NCBI GenBank assembly: GCA_019914945.1
Contig: CM034101.1
Coordinates: 17,867,188 to 17,931,187 of the forward strand
Reading direction: 5' to 3'
Origin: Typha latifolia
Lineage: Eukaryota; Streptophyta; Magnoliopsida; Poales; Typhaceae
Length of the DNA stretch: 64,000 bases
Part shown: one piece after another, positions 1 through 10,800 of the stretch
Numbering within the stretch: the stretch's first letter is position 1
How the letters are laid out: the number at the start of each line of letters is the position of its first letter
Made by a program: the position numbers and the translations under genes
The notes under the pieces: generated by a model
Database searches by the model: none
Told to the model about the DNA's origin: nothing
What the model saw: only the letters and a program-made list of their open reading frames with translations

Positions 1-291
1 CTTGACTACTCCATACCCAGCTCCCTCGCCGGCTCCGTGGCCAGCGCCATACCCTCCTCCATGTTCTCCTGCCTCACCGTAGCCGCCACCGGAGCCTCCA
101 CCGCCGCCGCCGCCATAACCAAGGCCTCCGGCTCCTCCGTAACCGGCACCGCCGCCAATGCCGTGACCTGCACCATATCCTCCTCCCTCTAAATTAAGGA
201 GAGTCCTAGTGGCAGAACATATGGTTACACCGAAGAGCACAAATAGTGCAATAGAGATCACAACTCTACTAGTATTAATACTCGTAGCCAT
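1..291 (-). CDS. Glycine-rich secreted protein, partial (C-terminus beyond left edge)
   Basis: The reading frame starts at ATG 291 on the minus strand and stays open to the window edge, giving 97 residues. The first ~27 residues form a typical signal peptide: a short polar N-terminus, a hydrophobic run (VVISIALFVLFGVTICSA), then ATRTLLNLE. After that it is almost entirely Gly with Tyr, Ala, His and Glu in GYGAGHG- and EHGGGYG-like motifs. The same start pattern and EHGGGYG motif occur in the plus-strand gene at 2437, so the two are diverged paralogues in head-to-head orientation. A TATA box (341-350) lies about 50 bp upstream. Plant GRPs of this design are usually exported to the cell wall; that role is inferred. 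The stop codon is not in the window. Confidence 0.85.
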   Translation of the reverse strand, partial: MATSINTSRVVISIALFVLFGVTICSATRTLLNLEGGGYGAGHGIGGGAGYGGAGGLGYGGGGGGGSGGGYGEAGEHGGGYGAGHGAGEGAGYGVVK

Positions 292-340
292 GACGAGAAG
301 CTTGTTGTGTTGCATGAAATGGGAGGAGGGGAGTGATAGG

Positions 341-350
341 TATATATAGT
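341..350 (-). promoter_or_regulatory. TATA box of the left glycine-rich protein gene
   Basis: On the minus strand this reads ACTATATATA, about 50 bp upstream of ATG 291, leaving room for a very short leader. The paralogous gene at 2437 has a similar box at a similar distance. Confidence 0.6.
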
Positions 351-942
351 GTTTAGACTTCGGTGCAAATGCAATACGATCGACTTAGTGGAGGGCACAC
401 GGTCTGTGTCCCATTGCCATTGGCATGCATTCTTGTTAGTGTTGCGCTTCCTCTGGCCAGCACATTGCAATATTGGGAATTTTGTTATACTTTTTTTATC
501 TTGTGGCATCAAGCTTCCTGCTATCTTTTCCTTATCTTATGAGAGTGATGGATGGTGAGTCATTTGCACCTCTTTCACACTAGCCATTGGAGACCTAACT
601 AATAAAGTTCTCAGCGCTGTCTCAATCGCATCGTGATCATGTATAATTATGTAGTATAGTGATATAATTGGGATAGTAAAACTAGATATCTACTCTAATC
701 CAAGAAAGTGAAATCATCAACATTACTTCTTCACGTTACATTTTTAGCTCTTAATCTATGTATGTGAACGTAAACTTTATCCTATAATATAAGAATGAAT
801 CCTACTTCACAATGTGTAGAAGGGGAGGGTAATACAGAGAGTAAGGAAATGGTGGCGTCCAACTAAGCACTAGAATATAGTTGAGGCTCTGTAGCTAGCA
901 GAATCATTATTTGCAGATGGGCATGAAGATAGGATGCACTAC

Positions 943-1363
943 TGCCTTCTAGAGAACACCACAGGAGAACTAGGACGCACTAATCCTACATTTGCAGAAG
1001 AAGAGAAGTTAAATTTTAGCAGGCAAAAGAGAGTTCAGAGAGCTGCGCACCGAGCTGCTTAATATTTAGATTCATTGATATATATATATATATATATGGA
1101 ATGATTGTAATCTCCTAATGTAGTATTGATTGTTATCTGGGTTAGTTATGGCATGTAGTAATGATCTGCCTTCTAGAGATCACCACGAGGGAATTAACAT
1201 ACACTAATTAATCCTAGATTTGTAGAAGAAGAGAAAGAATTAAGTTGGTTCTTATCAGGCAAAGGAGAATTTCATTAATCTGTATAATGATTGAATGATA
1301 TCCTTAGGTAGTGTTGTTATTTAGGTTACTCATGGGCCTCATGGCATGTATTAATGAGATCAT
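943..1363. repeat. Diverged tandem duplication, ~200-225-bp unit, two copies
   Basis: Unit 1 starts near 943 with TGCCTTCTAGAGAACACCAC and unit 2 near 1169 with TGCCTTCTAGAGATCACCAC. Both continue through matching 'GCAGAAGAAGAGAA' / 'GTAGAAGAAGAGAA' and 'AGGCAAAAGAGA' / 'AGGCAAAGGAGA' blocks and end in related 'ATGGCATGTA.TAATGA' text. Unit 1 also contains a short (TA)n run at 1080-1097. No coding potential seen. Confidence 0.7.
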
Positions 1364-2370
1364 CTATAAATTTATCTAAAGTTTACACAGTGATATATAC
1401 ATCTTTGATTAATTTTGATAGTACTTGGCTCTTCATCACTGTCAAAGATCGTTCATTGCTCTTCCCAAGTGCTATACCATGCATACTATTTGGTGCATTA
1501 ATTCTCTTGTGGTCTAATCGCATAAATGTCTCACATCGTTAAATTCTCTACCACCAAATCCAGAACTTGAAAGAATGTTTCTGATCGAGTAGGTAAGCGT
1601 TCTTGTGACCACTTATGGTGGGTCCAATCCATGTGCTTCTCTTTAATTGAGCTGAAGTGCTATAACTAGTTCAAAACCAAATACACCTACACTAATTTCA
1701 TCTAATGCATGCATCGATTTCTTTCAGAAATTATAGTACATTCAACGAACCTATAGTTATTGGCTAGTTATTATGCTATAATAATGCTATGTCCAAAGTG
1801 TGAACGCAGTTCATCCACCTGAGCCACACATCTACCCCATTACCCATAGTTCGAAATATTCGTGGCGCATATAGTACAAGAGCACTATCTCCAACTGCAA
1901 TAGAACAATTAATATATATATACACTTCGTAATTAGACATGTATCAAAATATGATTAATCTCGACCAACATAAGCAAATCGTGTTCCCAAATCCGCATCT
2001 CATTGCATTATGTCATGAGACAACGATGGGTAACATGCAAAGAAGTAAGATTGCAGTACAGCAAAAGCGCAGAAGAGTAGGATAACTCTTAGCCATGTGC
2101 GAATCGATTGCGAAATACTCCACAGTAGCCACCTCCACGAGTTAGCCATTTTCTTGCATGCTTGATGGGGTCCAACATCAAGAACAATTATAACCAATCT
2201 AATTTTCGATTCCAAAACCTTAATATGAGAGATTAAAAGAAAATTAGGTTATGATTAAAAGGACAGCTGGTGCATTATAATGCTTTCTTTATCTTATGTT
2301 TCATATCTTTGATATATGATGGCATGAGAGTGCGGAAAGCACAATTCGTGGAGATCCCACCTCCAACTAC

Positions 2371-2380
2371 TCTATATATA
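2371..2380 (+). promoter_or_regulatory. TATA box of the right glycine-rich protein gene
   Basis: The sequence TCTATATATA lies about 57 bp upstream of ATG 2437. It supports this ATG as the start and implies a short leader. Confidence 0.6.
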
Positions 2381-2436
2381 GCCATGCTCACACTCTTGCT
2401 CACACCATCCAAGTCCTTAACAATAATATTCCGTTC

Positions 2437-3888
2437 ATGGGTACTTCTACTTCTAGTAGAGTTGTTAGTGTTGCATTCCTAGTGCTCTTAAGTGTAGTCA
2501 TATGCTCGGCCGCTAGATCCCTCCTCACTCTTGAGCCGCTGCCGTATGGCGCTGGCCACGGCATTGGTGGCGGCTCCGGCTATGGCGGTGGAGCAGGAGG
2601 TGCAGAGGGAGGTTATGGCGGCGGTGGCGGCTCTGGTGGTGGTTCTGGAGTAGGGTGGCAATTTATCCCTGGAGAGCATGGTGCAGGGTATGGTAGTGGT
2701 GCTGGTGCTGGCTATGGCGTAGGAGGTGGTGGAGAGCATGGCGGTGGTTATGGCGGCGGCGGCGGCTCTGGTAGTGGACATGGTGGAGGAGAGTATGGTG
2801 GTGTAGGAGAGCATGGAGGTGGATACGGTAGTGGTGGAGGAAGTGGAAGTGGGGTTGGTTATGGAGTAGGAGGAGACCATGGCATTGGATATGGCAGTGG
2901 TGGAGGAAGTGGAGGTGGGGTTGGTTATGGAGGAGGAGGGGACCATGGCATGGGATATGGTAGCGGTGGAGGAAGTGGTGGCGGGGTTGGTTATGGAGGA
3001 GGAGGAGACCATGGCATTGGGTATGGTAGCGGTGGAGGAAGTGGTGGCGGGGTTGGTTATGGAGGAGGAGGAGACCATGGCATTGGATATGGGACTGGTG
3101 GAGGAAGTGGTGGTGGGGTTGGTTATGGAGTAGGAGGAGACCATGGCATCGGATATGGTAGCGGTGGTGGTAGTGGTGGTGGATCTGGTTATGGAGCCGG
3201 TGGTGCCGGCGGTGAGGGCTATGGTGGTGATCATGGCATTGGTTATGGAGGTGGTAGCGGTAGTGGTGCTGGTGCTGGTTATGGAGCAGGCGGCGGGGGA
3301 GGCTCTGGTGGTGGAGCCGGGTATGGCGCCGCCGTGGGAGAGGGACATGGAAGTGGTGTTGGGGGTGGAGCTGGAGGTGGTGAGGGTTATGGTGGTGGTG
3401 CAGAACATGGAGGTGGCTATGGTGGCGGCGGAGGGGCTGGCAGTGGTGCAGGATATGGTGCCGCCGTGGGAGAGGGACATGGAACTGGCGGTGGGGGTGG
3501 AGCTGGAGGTGGTCAGGGTTACGGTGGTGGTGCAGAACATGGAGGTGGCTATGGTGGTGGCGGAGGGGCTGGCGGCGGTGCAGGGTACGGTGCCGCCGTT
3601 GGAGAGGGACATGGAACTGGCGGCGGGGGTGGAGCTGGTAGTGGTCAGGGTTACGGTGGTGGTGTAGAACATGGAGGTGGCTATGGTGGTGGCGGAGGGG
3701 CTGGCGGTGGTGCAGGGTACGGTGCCGCCGTGGGAGAGGGACATGGAATTGGCGGTGGTGGTGGAGCTGGTGGTGGTCAGGGTTACGGTGGTGGTGTAGA
3801 ACATGGAGGTGGTTATGGTGGCGGCGGAGGGGCTGGCGGCGGTGCTGGTTATGGCGGTGCCGGTGGGCATGGAGGCTATGCTCCTTGA
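2437..3888 (+). CDS. Glycine-rich secreted protein with nested tandem repeats
   Basis: This single-exon gene encodes 483 residues. Residues 1-26 are a signal peptide (MGTSTSSRVV, then VAFLVLLSVVICSA), followed by ARSLLTLEPL and a body dominated by Gly with Tyr, His, Ser, Val and Ala. Two exact periodicities are visible. A 66-nt (22-residue) unit beginning GACCATGGCAT occurs at 2875, 2941, 3007, 3073 and 3139. A 132-nt (44-residue) unit beginning GCCGCCGT occurs at 3328, 3460, 3592 and 3724. No RNA-binding or oleosin domain is visible, so this is a structural, probably cell-wall GRP; the role is inferred from composition and signal peptide. The left-edge gene is its inverted paralogue. The long antisense ORF over this gene is a by-product of GGN codons. 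Confidence 0.9.
   Translation: MGTSTSSRVVSVAFLVLLSVVICSAARSLLTLEPLPYGAGHGIGGGSGYGGGAGGAEGGYGGGGGSGGGSGVGWQFIPGEHGAGYGSGAGAGYGVGGGGEHGGGYGGGGGSGSGHGGGEYGGVGEHGGGYGSGGGSGSGVGYGVGGDHGIGYGSGGGSGGGVGYGGGGDHGMGYGSGGGSGGGVGYGGGGDHGIGYGSGGGSGGGVGYGGGGDHGIGYGTGGGSGGGVGYGVGGDHGIGYGSGGGSGGGSGYGAGGAGGEGYGGDHGIGYGGGSGSGAGAGYGAGGGGGSGGGAGYGAAVGEGHGSGVGGGAGGGEGYGGGAEHGGGYGGGGGAGSGAGYGAAVGEGHGTGGGGGAGGGQGYGGGAEHGGGYGGGGGAGGGAGYGAAVGEGHGTGGGGGAGSGQGYGGGVEHGGGYGGGGGAGGGAGYGAAVGEGHGIGGGGGAGGGQGYGGGVEHGGGYGGGGGAGGGAGYGGAGGHGGYAP
2875..3855 (+). repeat. In-frame minisatellites inside the GRP gene (66-nt x5, 132-nt x4)
   Basis: Five units with a strict 66-nt step (2875 to 3139) are followed by four with a strict 132-nt step (3328 to 3724). 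132 is twice 66. Both steps are multiples of three, so changes in unit number leave the frame intact. Neighbouring units differ by only a few bases, which suggests recent expansion or gene conversion. Confidence 0.85.
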
Positions 3889-4740
3889 AGTCTTTACCCT
3901 TATGTTTAAGAGATTTGTACTCTCCAATAAGAAGTATTAATTTGAGTGCAGTAAAGTTATAAGGTTTAGTTGGAGTTCACTTGCCTGGGGGTTGGTTGGT
4001 GTTTGCACGCACGCATGCAGTAAAGTTATAATATTGTTCTCTTTCTAGCTTGCTGTAGTAATTAAAATGCCCGATGGTGCTTTTAGTAATGCAATTGAGT
4101 TGAGTAATGCTTTGTGGTACGTACATACGTACAGCTAACGGAAACTAAGACACACGAGTAAATTAAGCTCACAAGATCGGCTACTAATAATATTTTCTCT
4201 TGTCTCTATCTCTCTCTCTATATATATAACCTTATTTTGCCTGCAGTTGATATCTTTATTCTCCAACATTTTCCTCGTGAATTAATGCGTAATGGATGAG
4301 AGTGCTCATCAATTCCCACAGAAAAGATAGAGATTACATGAACGGGAATTAAGATGATTCATACACACAGTATGAGCTGCTAATTGGATTAGCTCAGTTT
4401 GGCACACACTGACACACCCCTGTTGACATTTTGCATGTTCTAAAGTTCCTTTATTGATTACTTATAAATTATACATAGTCCACGAAAACAGCTAATTAAA
4501 ATCTGCCGTCCAAAAAATAAAAGGGAAAGAAAAGTTCTCTCTTCAAGTTACCACTTACATTAAACCAGAGAATAATCTACTTCTACCGTTACGTCATTAA
4601 GAAATTGGTCACACTCTTTCTGCTCTATTCTTCGTCAATTAATTTCGCATGGGAAACTACTCCTACATCAAAATTGCCTACAATATATATATAGTCAATA
4701 CCTAGCCTCTCTTTGCCTGTTCTGAAGCAAATGTTTCAGA
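3889..4740. other. Intergenic region, GRP to subtilase
   Basis: AT-rich spacer holding the 3' end of the GRP gene and the promoter of the subtilase. It contains a CT/TA microsatellite near 4203-4228 and a TATA-like AATATATATATAG at 4682-4694, about 46 bp before ATG 4741. No coding region recognised. Confidence 0.55.
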
Positions 4741-7013
4741 ATGGAAAATCTCATCCACTTCTTGCTCCTGATCTTTCTCGTTCTCACATCCAATATTTGT
4801 CCAAAGCTTTTATTCGTTCAATCCCAAGGAGACAATGAAAGTACCAAGATAGAAACCTACATTGTTCACGTCCAGAAGCCCCAAGGCACCAAATTCCTCC
4901 GGTTCCGAGACAGAGTAAACTGGTACAGGTCATTCCTTCCAAACACCACTCTGATCAACTCCGGGGAACCGCGGATGATCTACGCCTACCGCCACGTCAT
5001 CAGCGGCTTCGCGGCGAGGCTAACTCGCAGAGAAGTGAGTACCATGGAAGCAACGGACGGATTCGTGCTCGCCTACCCAGAAAAGAAGTGCACAGCTCAC
5101 ACAACCTATACACCACGCTTCTTGGGTCTAAACCGGAGAGGAGGACTTTGGCCCAAGTCCTCCTACGGCAAAGGGCTTATAATAGGAGTCATAGACACGG
5201 GCGTCAAACCCACGCACCCTTCTTTTAGAGATCATAACATGCCTCCGCCGCCGGAAAGATGGCGGGGATCATGTTACTGGGCTGGAAGATCGACCTGCAA
5301 CAACAAGCTCATCGGCGCATCAGCGTTCCATTCCGGCTCAAACCCCGAGCCGATGGACACCGGCGGCCACGGCACGCACACCGCCAGCACGGCCGCAGGG
5401 AACTTTGTCGACGGCGCCGGCATCCACGGATTAGCCACCGGTGTCGCGGCCGGGATGGCGCCGTGGGCTCACATAGCGAGCTACAAAGTGCTATTCGACA
5501 ACCAAGGAACGGATAGTGACATCTTGGCAGGGATAGACCAAGCTATCCACGACGGGGTGGATATCTTATCCATGTCTTTGGGGTACCGTATACCAGTCCC
5601 TCTCTACGAGAACAGCATAGCGATAGCTTCGTTTGCTGCCATCTCCAAGGGTCTCGGCGCAGTTGCCTCAGCTGGAAACGAGGGGCCTGGTTATAGGTAA
5701 CGATGCCCCATGGATATTAACGGTCGGAGCGAGTACGACGGATCGAAGGATGTCGGTGTCCGTACTACTCGGCGATGGGACGATTAGTAACTGGAGAGAC
5801 AGCTTACCAGAATAAAGGACCATTTGAATCCCGGATATCGCCTTTGATCCATCCGGGTGCTGTCAGGAGTGAAGACGCCTACTGCAGCCAAGAGTTCTCC
5901 GCCGCCATCGACGTCGCAGGGAAGATCGTCATGTGCGAGACCGGCGTCGTCGCCAACGTCGACAAAGGGGCGATCGTCCGGGCTGCCGGAGGGGCCGGCA
6001 TGATCATCATGAACAAGAAATCCGAGGGGCTGACCACGTTCGCCAACGCGCACGTGCTCCCCGCGGCGCACGTCGACTACGACGACGCCGTGCTGATCAT
6101 CGACTACGTCGAAAAAACGCGGAGCCCCACCGCGGCGCTCGTCTTCGAGGGGACGCAGTTCGGGGCCGAGCCAGCTCCGTCGGTAGCGTTCTTCTCCTCG
6201 CGCGGCCCGAGCCTGATGAACGGCAACATCCTCAAGCCCGACATCGTTGCTCCCGGCGTCAACATTGTCGCCGCGTGGCCGACCGACGTCGGGCCGTGCC
6301 CGAGCAACACGTCCATTACCTTTGACTCGTTAAGTGGAACCTCCATGGCGGCGCCGCACACCGCCGGGGTAGTTGCGCTGCTTAAAAAGAATCACCCGAG
6401 CTGGTCGTACGCCGCGATAAAATCGGCGATCATGACGACCGCCACGACAAGGGAGCGCGAAGGATTCCCGATCCCCGACGAACAGCTCCAGGAAGCGAGC
6501 GTGTTAGCCATCGGCGCCGGACACATCAGCTCCTTGGCCGATGAACCAGGGCTCGTCTACGAAGTCGAGGACCAAGTGCAAGAGTACATAAGCTACCTTT
6601 GTGGCAGTGGATTCACAGACAGGCAAGTGACGGCGATCACACGCCGAAGAGTACGGTGTGATTCTATGGCGAGAAAGATCACCGGAGAGGAAGTGAACTA
6701 CCCATCCATCTCGGTGGAGTTGAATAGGCTGCGGAACAAGACCATCACACGAACCGTAACAAATGTGGGGAAAGCCGTAATCTCTTACATTGTCAAAGTT
6801 GAAGCGCCGGAAAACGTCGATGTGGTTGTGAAGCCCAGCAGACTGGAGTTTAGCAGAGTTGGGGAGAAGAAGAATTACAGTGTCACGTTTAGCTTTAAAG
6901 ATAGTGCAGATGCTACAACGATAACGAGGGCTACTAGCGAAGGGAGTCTGAGTTGGGTCGACTCGCAGAACGAATCCGTGAGGAGTCCATTTATCGTCAC
7001 ATTAATTTACTAA
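4741..7013 (+). pseudogene. Subtilisin-like serine protease (SBT1-type) with two frameshifts
   Basis: The single-exon locus spans ~757 codons, the normal size for a plant subtilase. It shows a signal peptide (residues 1-30), an I9 propeptide (TYIVHVQKP...), the catalytic domain with Asp152 (GVIDTG), His210 (GGHGTH) and oxyanion Asn313 (SAGNEGPG), a PA domain, the catalytic Ser in SGTSMAAPH (codon 6342-6344) and a C-terminal Fn3-like domain (NYPSISV, TRTVTNVGK). The frame is broken twice. After GNEGPGY (near 5694) the homologous sequence IGNDAPWILTVGAS continues in the next frame; after LLGDGT (near 5787) LVTGETAYQ continues in the third frame. Each break fits a loss of 2 nt (mod 3). The sequence between the breaks is conserved subtilase, so it is not an intron. 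Everything else is intact: either a very young pseudogene or two assembly errors. As written, translation stops at 5700. Confidence 0.85.
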
Positions 7014-7845
7014 ACAGCTACATCTTCATGAATCTTCGACCTAATTATATATTAAAACTCAACTTTGTCTGACTCGGTAAATGTGCAAATATGAGAAATA
7101 AATTCTCAGTTTTTTTTTAGTGATTTTTACAAATCACACTCTATTTTATTTATTTTATGATTCACACTTACTCTCTAAAGATTTTATAATCTAATCTCTC
7201 ATTTTTTTAATGATTTTTATTTAAAAGAAAAGAAAAAGGAGGAAGAGGAAAATGAGAAATGATCGTGGCTGCGAAAATGGTGGAGAAGGTAGGTAAGGAA
7301 GAGATAGTAAACAAGTATACAAAATAAGAGAGAATAATAAGGGTATTTAGTAATTTAGTCGATGTTAGTTAGTTAAAATAATATTAGAATGTTAAATTAG
7401 AATTATAAGAAAAAAAATGAGAGGTTCAGTTAGAAAATTCTTAAATATGAGTGTGAGTCACAAAATAGATAAAATTTAGGATGTGATTTATAAAAATGTA
7501 TTTTTTTTTAATTATAAGTGAACTAATCCGAGTTGGAGTCGGAATGAGTTATCCGAGTCTAACTGTTTTCATTCGGACGAGTCGTAGTAGAACTCGGAGT
7601 TGCGGACCGAGTCGAAAAAACCGCGGGACCAAATTGTCTATATAAAGATGCCAATTTTTTTACTAAAATTTAGAGAAGGCGCGTCTACTCTTTCAAAAGG
7701 CCGCGGATTTCCCCCGCCCCACTCCCCACAATTTGCATTTAGAGAAATCGAAAACCCTAACCCTAATTTTTGCCCGATCCCTTCCTCTCTACCACCGCAA
7801 AAGCCCCTGCTAAACCCCTACGGAAGCGGAAAACCCTAGCTATTC
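7014..7845. other. Spacer and UBP leader, largely a foldback element
   Basis: Between the subtilase stop and the UBP start. The left part is an inverted-repeat element (7111-7510). The right part is the UBP promoter and leader, with telo-box-like motifs AAACCCTAACCCTAA near 7752 and AAAACCCTAG near 7830, which are common in plant housekeeping and translation-related promoters. Confidence 0.6.
7111..7510. mobile_element. Foldback/MITE-like element with ~100-bp terminal inverted repeats
   Basis: The left arm (about 7111-7210; ...AAATCACACTCTATTTTATT...) matches the reverse complement of the right arm (about 7405-7510; ...AAATCACATCCTAAATTTTAT...). Both arms end in T-runs and share 'TCTCATTTTTTT' at the inner end. 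The internal ~190 bp has no coding potential. Target-site duplications are not clear because the edges are homopolymers. It is a non-autonomous element of unassigned superfamily. Confidence 0.65.
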
Positions 7846-10800
7846 ATGGAGGAAGACCCCCTCCTACCATCGACTTCGCAATCCGTAAGTTTGTTTCCCT
7901 TGTTTTTGAGTGAATTCTTGGTACTTTTGTTCTGTTAATTGTACAAGTTATCTCTTTTTCCTCTAATCTTGGATTATTGCATTTCGGTTCTTTTCTTCGG
8001 TTTTAGGGTTTTATGATGGTTTATCTAATCAATTCTTCCTATCAAAATTTCTAAGTTTAGCCTTTTTATTGTGGGTTTTAGGGTGATTTTCATCTGGGAA
8101 GCGACGAAAGTCGCAGCCTTTGGCAGCCTCCTGCTTCGAGTAAGAAGCGATATCGGGTGGTAAGCATCCCTCGTTCTACATTGCTCTTTTTTTATTTTTT
8201 TAACTCGGATTCTCTGTTTTGAAAGATCGATTTCTTCTTCTTTTTTTGGTTAGGGAGCGTCTCTCGAGAATTTAGGGAACACGTGCTTCCTCAATGTGAT
8301 CCTTCAATGCATCACTCACACGGTTCCACTTGTGCAGAAGCTTCGTTCGTCCAATCACGCTATTCCATGTTCTGGTAGGGGTTATCACTTTTTATTTTGT
8401 ACCCGTACCTTGATTACTATTCAAATTTGTTCCCTAATTTAATTTATTGTCTTCTGAATGCTTCAGTTTGTTGAAATCATGCAGGTGACGAGGAGTTCTG
8501 CACTTTCTGTGCTCTGCGAGATCATGTAAATGAAGCTATTAATAAGTCGGGTTCTGTCCTAATTCCAGAAAGATTTAGAGATAATCTTAGAAGTATCCTT
8601 TGATTGCGTGTTACTTTTTATTTACACTCTCATGTCTATAAATTTGATTCATCCTTCTGATTGTTAGTATACACGCTTCTGGTACATCCTCTGGATTGGC
8701 AAGATTTAGATAATATTTTCTGCTGAATTATTTACCCTCGGCAAAAGTTGCCCTTTTATCTCTAATTTCTAGATGAATATTTGATTTGTTCTGTAAAGTA
8801 GATAGCCTTGTTTAGAAACTATTGCATGTCTCTTGTCCTGTTGGTGAAAATTGTCGACGAAGGTTATGTGTTTCTTTTTAAGTACAACGATATGGAAAGT
8901 GGTGAAAAGGATCCATATAACCGAACCTAAATAGTTGGGGATTCATGGGTTGTTGTTAGTATGGAAATTGGAATTCCTTGACAATGTTCACCAGAAATAT
9001 CGCCTGATTTTGAGCCTGGACAGCAAGAGGATGCTCATGAGTTCCTGCGGTGCTTGTTGAATAGTTTGCATAATTGCTCTCTTGATCCCATCTCCAATAA
9101 CCAGCTTTTTTATTTGGAACAAGATAGCATTGTCAAGCAGGTCTTTGGAGGCCGTCTAAGAAGTCAGGCAAGTTTTGGTTTGGTTATCTGATTTTTCTAC
9201 TGATTTCTGACTGGTGTTGGGTTCGTATTTGTTTATCCCTCTGATTCTAATTGATGTGGTCCATTTGATTCAGCTGCGCTGTGTTGAGTGTGGACACTGC
9301 TCAGACACTTATGAACCCTTCCTTGACCTCAGCTTGGAGATTGATGACATAGACACTGTTGATGATGCCCTAATGTCGTTTACTAAGGTGGAAAAGATTG
9401 ATGATCCTGAAACCAAGTTTACCTGTGATGGCTGTCAGTCTCAAGTGTTGATGGAAAAGCAGCTTAAGCTGGATAAAGCACCAGATGTTCTTGCACTTCA
9501 GCTCAAGCGATTTAAGAACGATGGTGTGTCAATTTATAAGATATATAAGCCTGTGGAATATCCATCGGAGCTGGATTTGAAGCCATTTCTCAGCTCCCCA
9601 CATGAGGAGGTTAGCGTCCATGCTATCCCCAAACTACTGGGTTTTTGTCATGCAAACATGTTCTAATGTTTCATATCTTCTCCTGGCAGGTGCCATTAAA
9701 TTATGATCTCTATGGAGTTGTAGAGCACCGTGGCTCATTTAATTTTGGCCATTATGTTTGTGTCATCCGCTCCTCCGCTACAGAATGGCACCAACTGAAT
9801 GATCGCCAGGCATGCCTCCCAGATACTAAGTTATTTTATTTTCTGTACAAGCTTGTTATGCATCCTTATGATTCTAATTATATCATGCCTATTTCAGGTG
9901 GCCTCGATATCCAAGAACAATGCATTAAATCAGCAAGCATATATTCTTTTCTATATTAAGCGGGGTTTGACTCCATGGTTCTCGAGTTTACTAGATTTAA
10001 AGGAGTTATCATCTTCTCCAACATCTGTGCTGGAGCGTACGGATAGAGAACCTTCTACATCTTTTGGTGAGGGTGAGGGCAGTTGTAGTACAGAAACACC
10101 GGAGAAAGATGAATGCAGCCCGTGCACTAGCACCAGTGTCCCAGCTGAGGCTGAGAGATGCCATGTTGCAGCTTATTCAAGAGTAACGGATGCCCCTCAG
10201 GATAAAGATGCTGATAAAATTGATGCGGGCAAACCTCTAAAACAGCCTGCTGGGGAATCTGTTTCTGATCAACTCGTCACCGTGGTGTTCCAATCTGAGC
10301 AACTAGGTAAGGATTTCTCTTCCATGATAAGCCACTGCATGGAGGCATCCAATTAAGGACAGGGTAGGCATATTAGATTTCCATGTTGAAAAGCTTTCCT
10401 CTACAAGGCTGAATTTTCTTATACATATATATACACATATATGAGTGAAGTTTGTTATACTAACTATGGTACGATAACCTACTCTTTATTATTTCTGCAT
10501 CTTTTGTTATTAATCATATTGTTGATGCCTTTGTTCAACAAATCTGCAGAAGATGAGGAGGATAATTTGATTCCACAAGTCCAAGGGAGACCAGAAGGTA
10601 GTGTGGGAAGGCCTGCTCCTCCCGCTATTAACCTGGATAAGGCCTTGAAAAGGTTGCTAAGAAGTGTCCATGGTTCACGAAGAAGACGGATCCTAGATTG
10701 CCTAGCCAAGCAAGACGAGGAGCAATGCAGGCGAAGTCTAAATTCAAGGTGCAACCCAAATGGTAAGAGAAGGCGACAAATAGATTGCCTCTGCCCCAAC

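Larger units (their letters stand above)
292..2436. other. Intergenic region between the head-to-head GRP genes
   Basis: This is the shared 2.1-kb upstream region of the two divergent glycine-rich protein genes. It is AT-rich. Apart from the two TATA boxes and the tandem duplication at 943-1363, I see no coding region; the short ORFs in it have no recognisable content. Confidence 0.6.

Noticed and set aside
3143..3667. ORFs in other frames inside the GRP gene
   Set aside because: They share the repeat periodicity of the real frame and start inside it; they are shadows.
2488..3927. A 479-codon minus-strand ORF overlapping the GRP gene
   Set aside because: Its Thr/Ser/Ile-rich product is simply the reverse complement of GGN-rich repeats; it has no independent domain, promoter or family features.
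5700..5780. A short intron in the subtilase explaining the frame change
   Set aside because: The supposed intron encodes conserved subtilase sequence (IGNDAPWILTVGAS...), and plant subtilases of this type are usually intronless.
9645..9959. Unspliced reading frame through UBP intron 7
   Set aside because: It disrupts the conserved USP end (QLND.. then QAYILFY); the spliced join restores it. Retained here only as a possible isoform.
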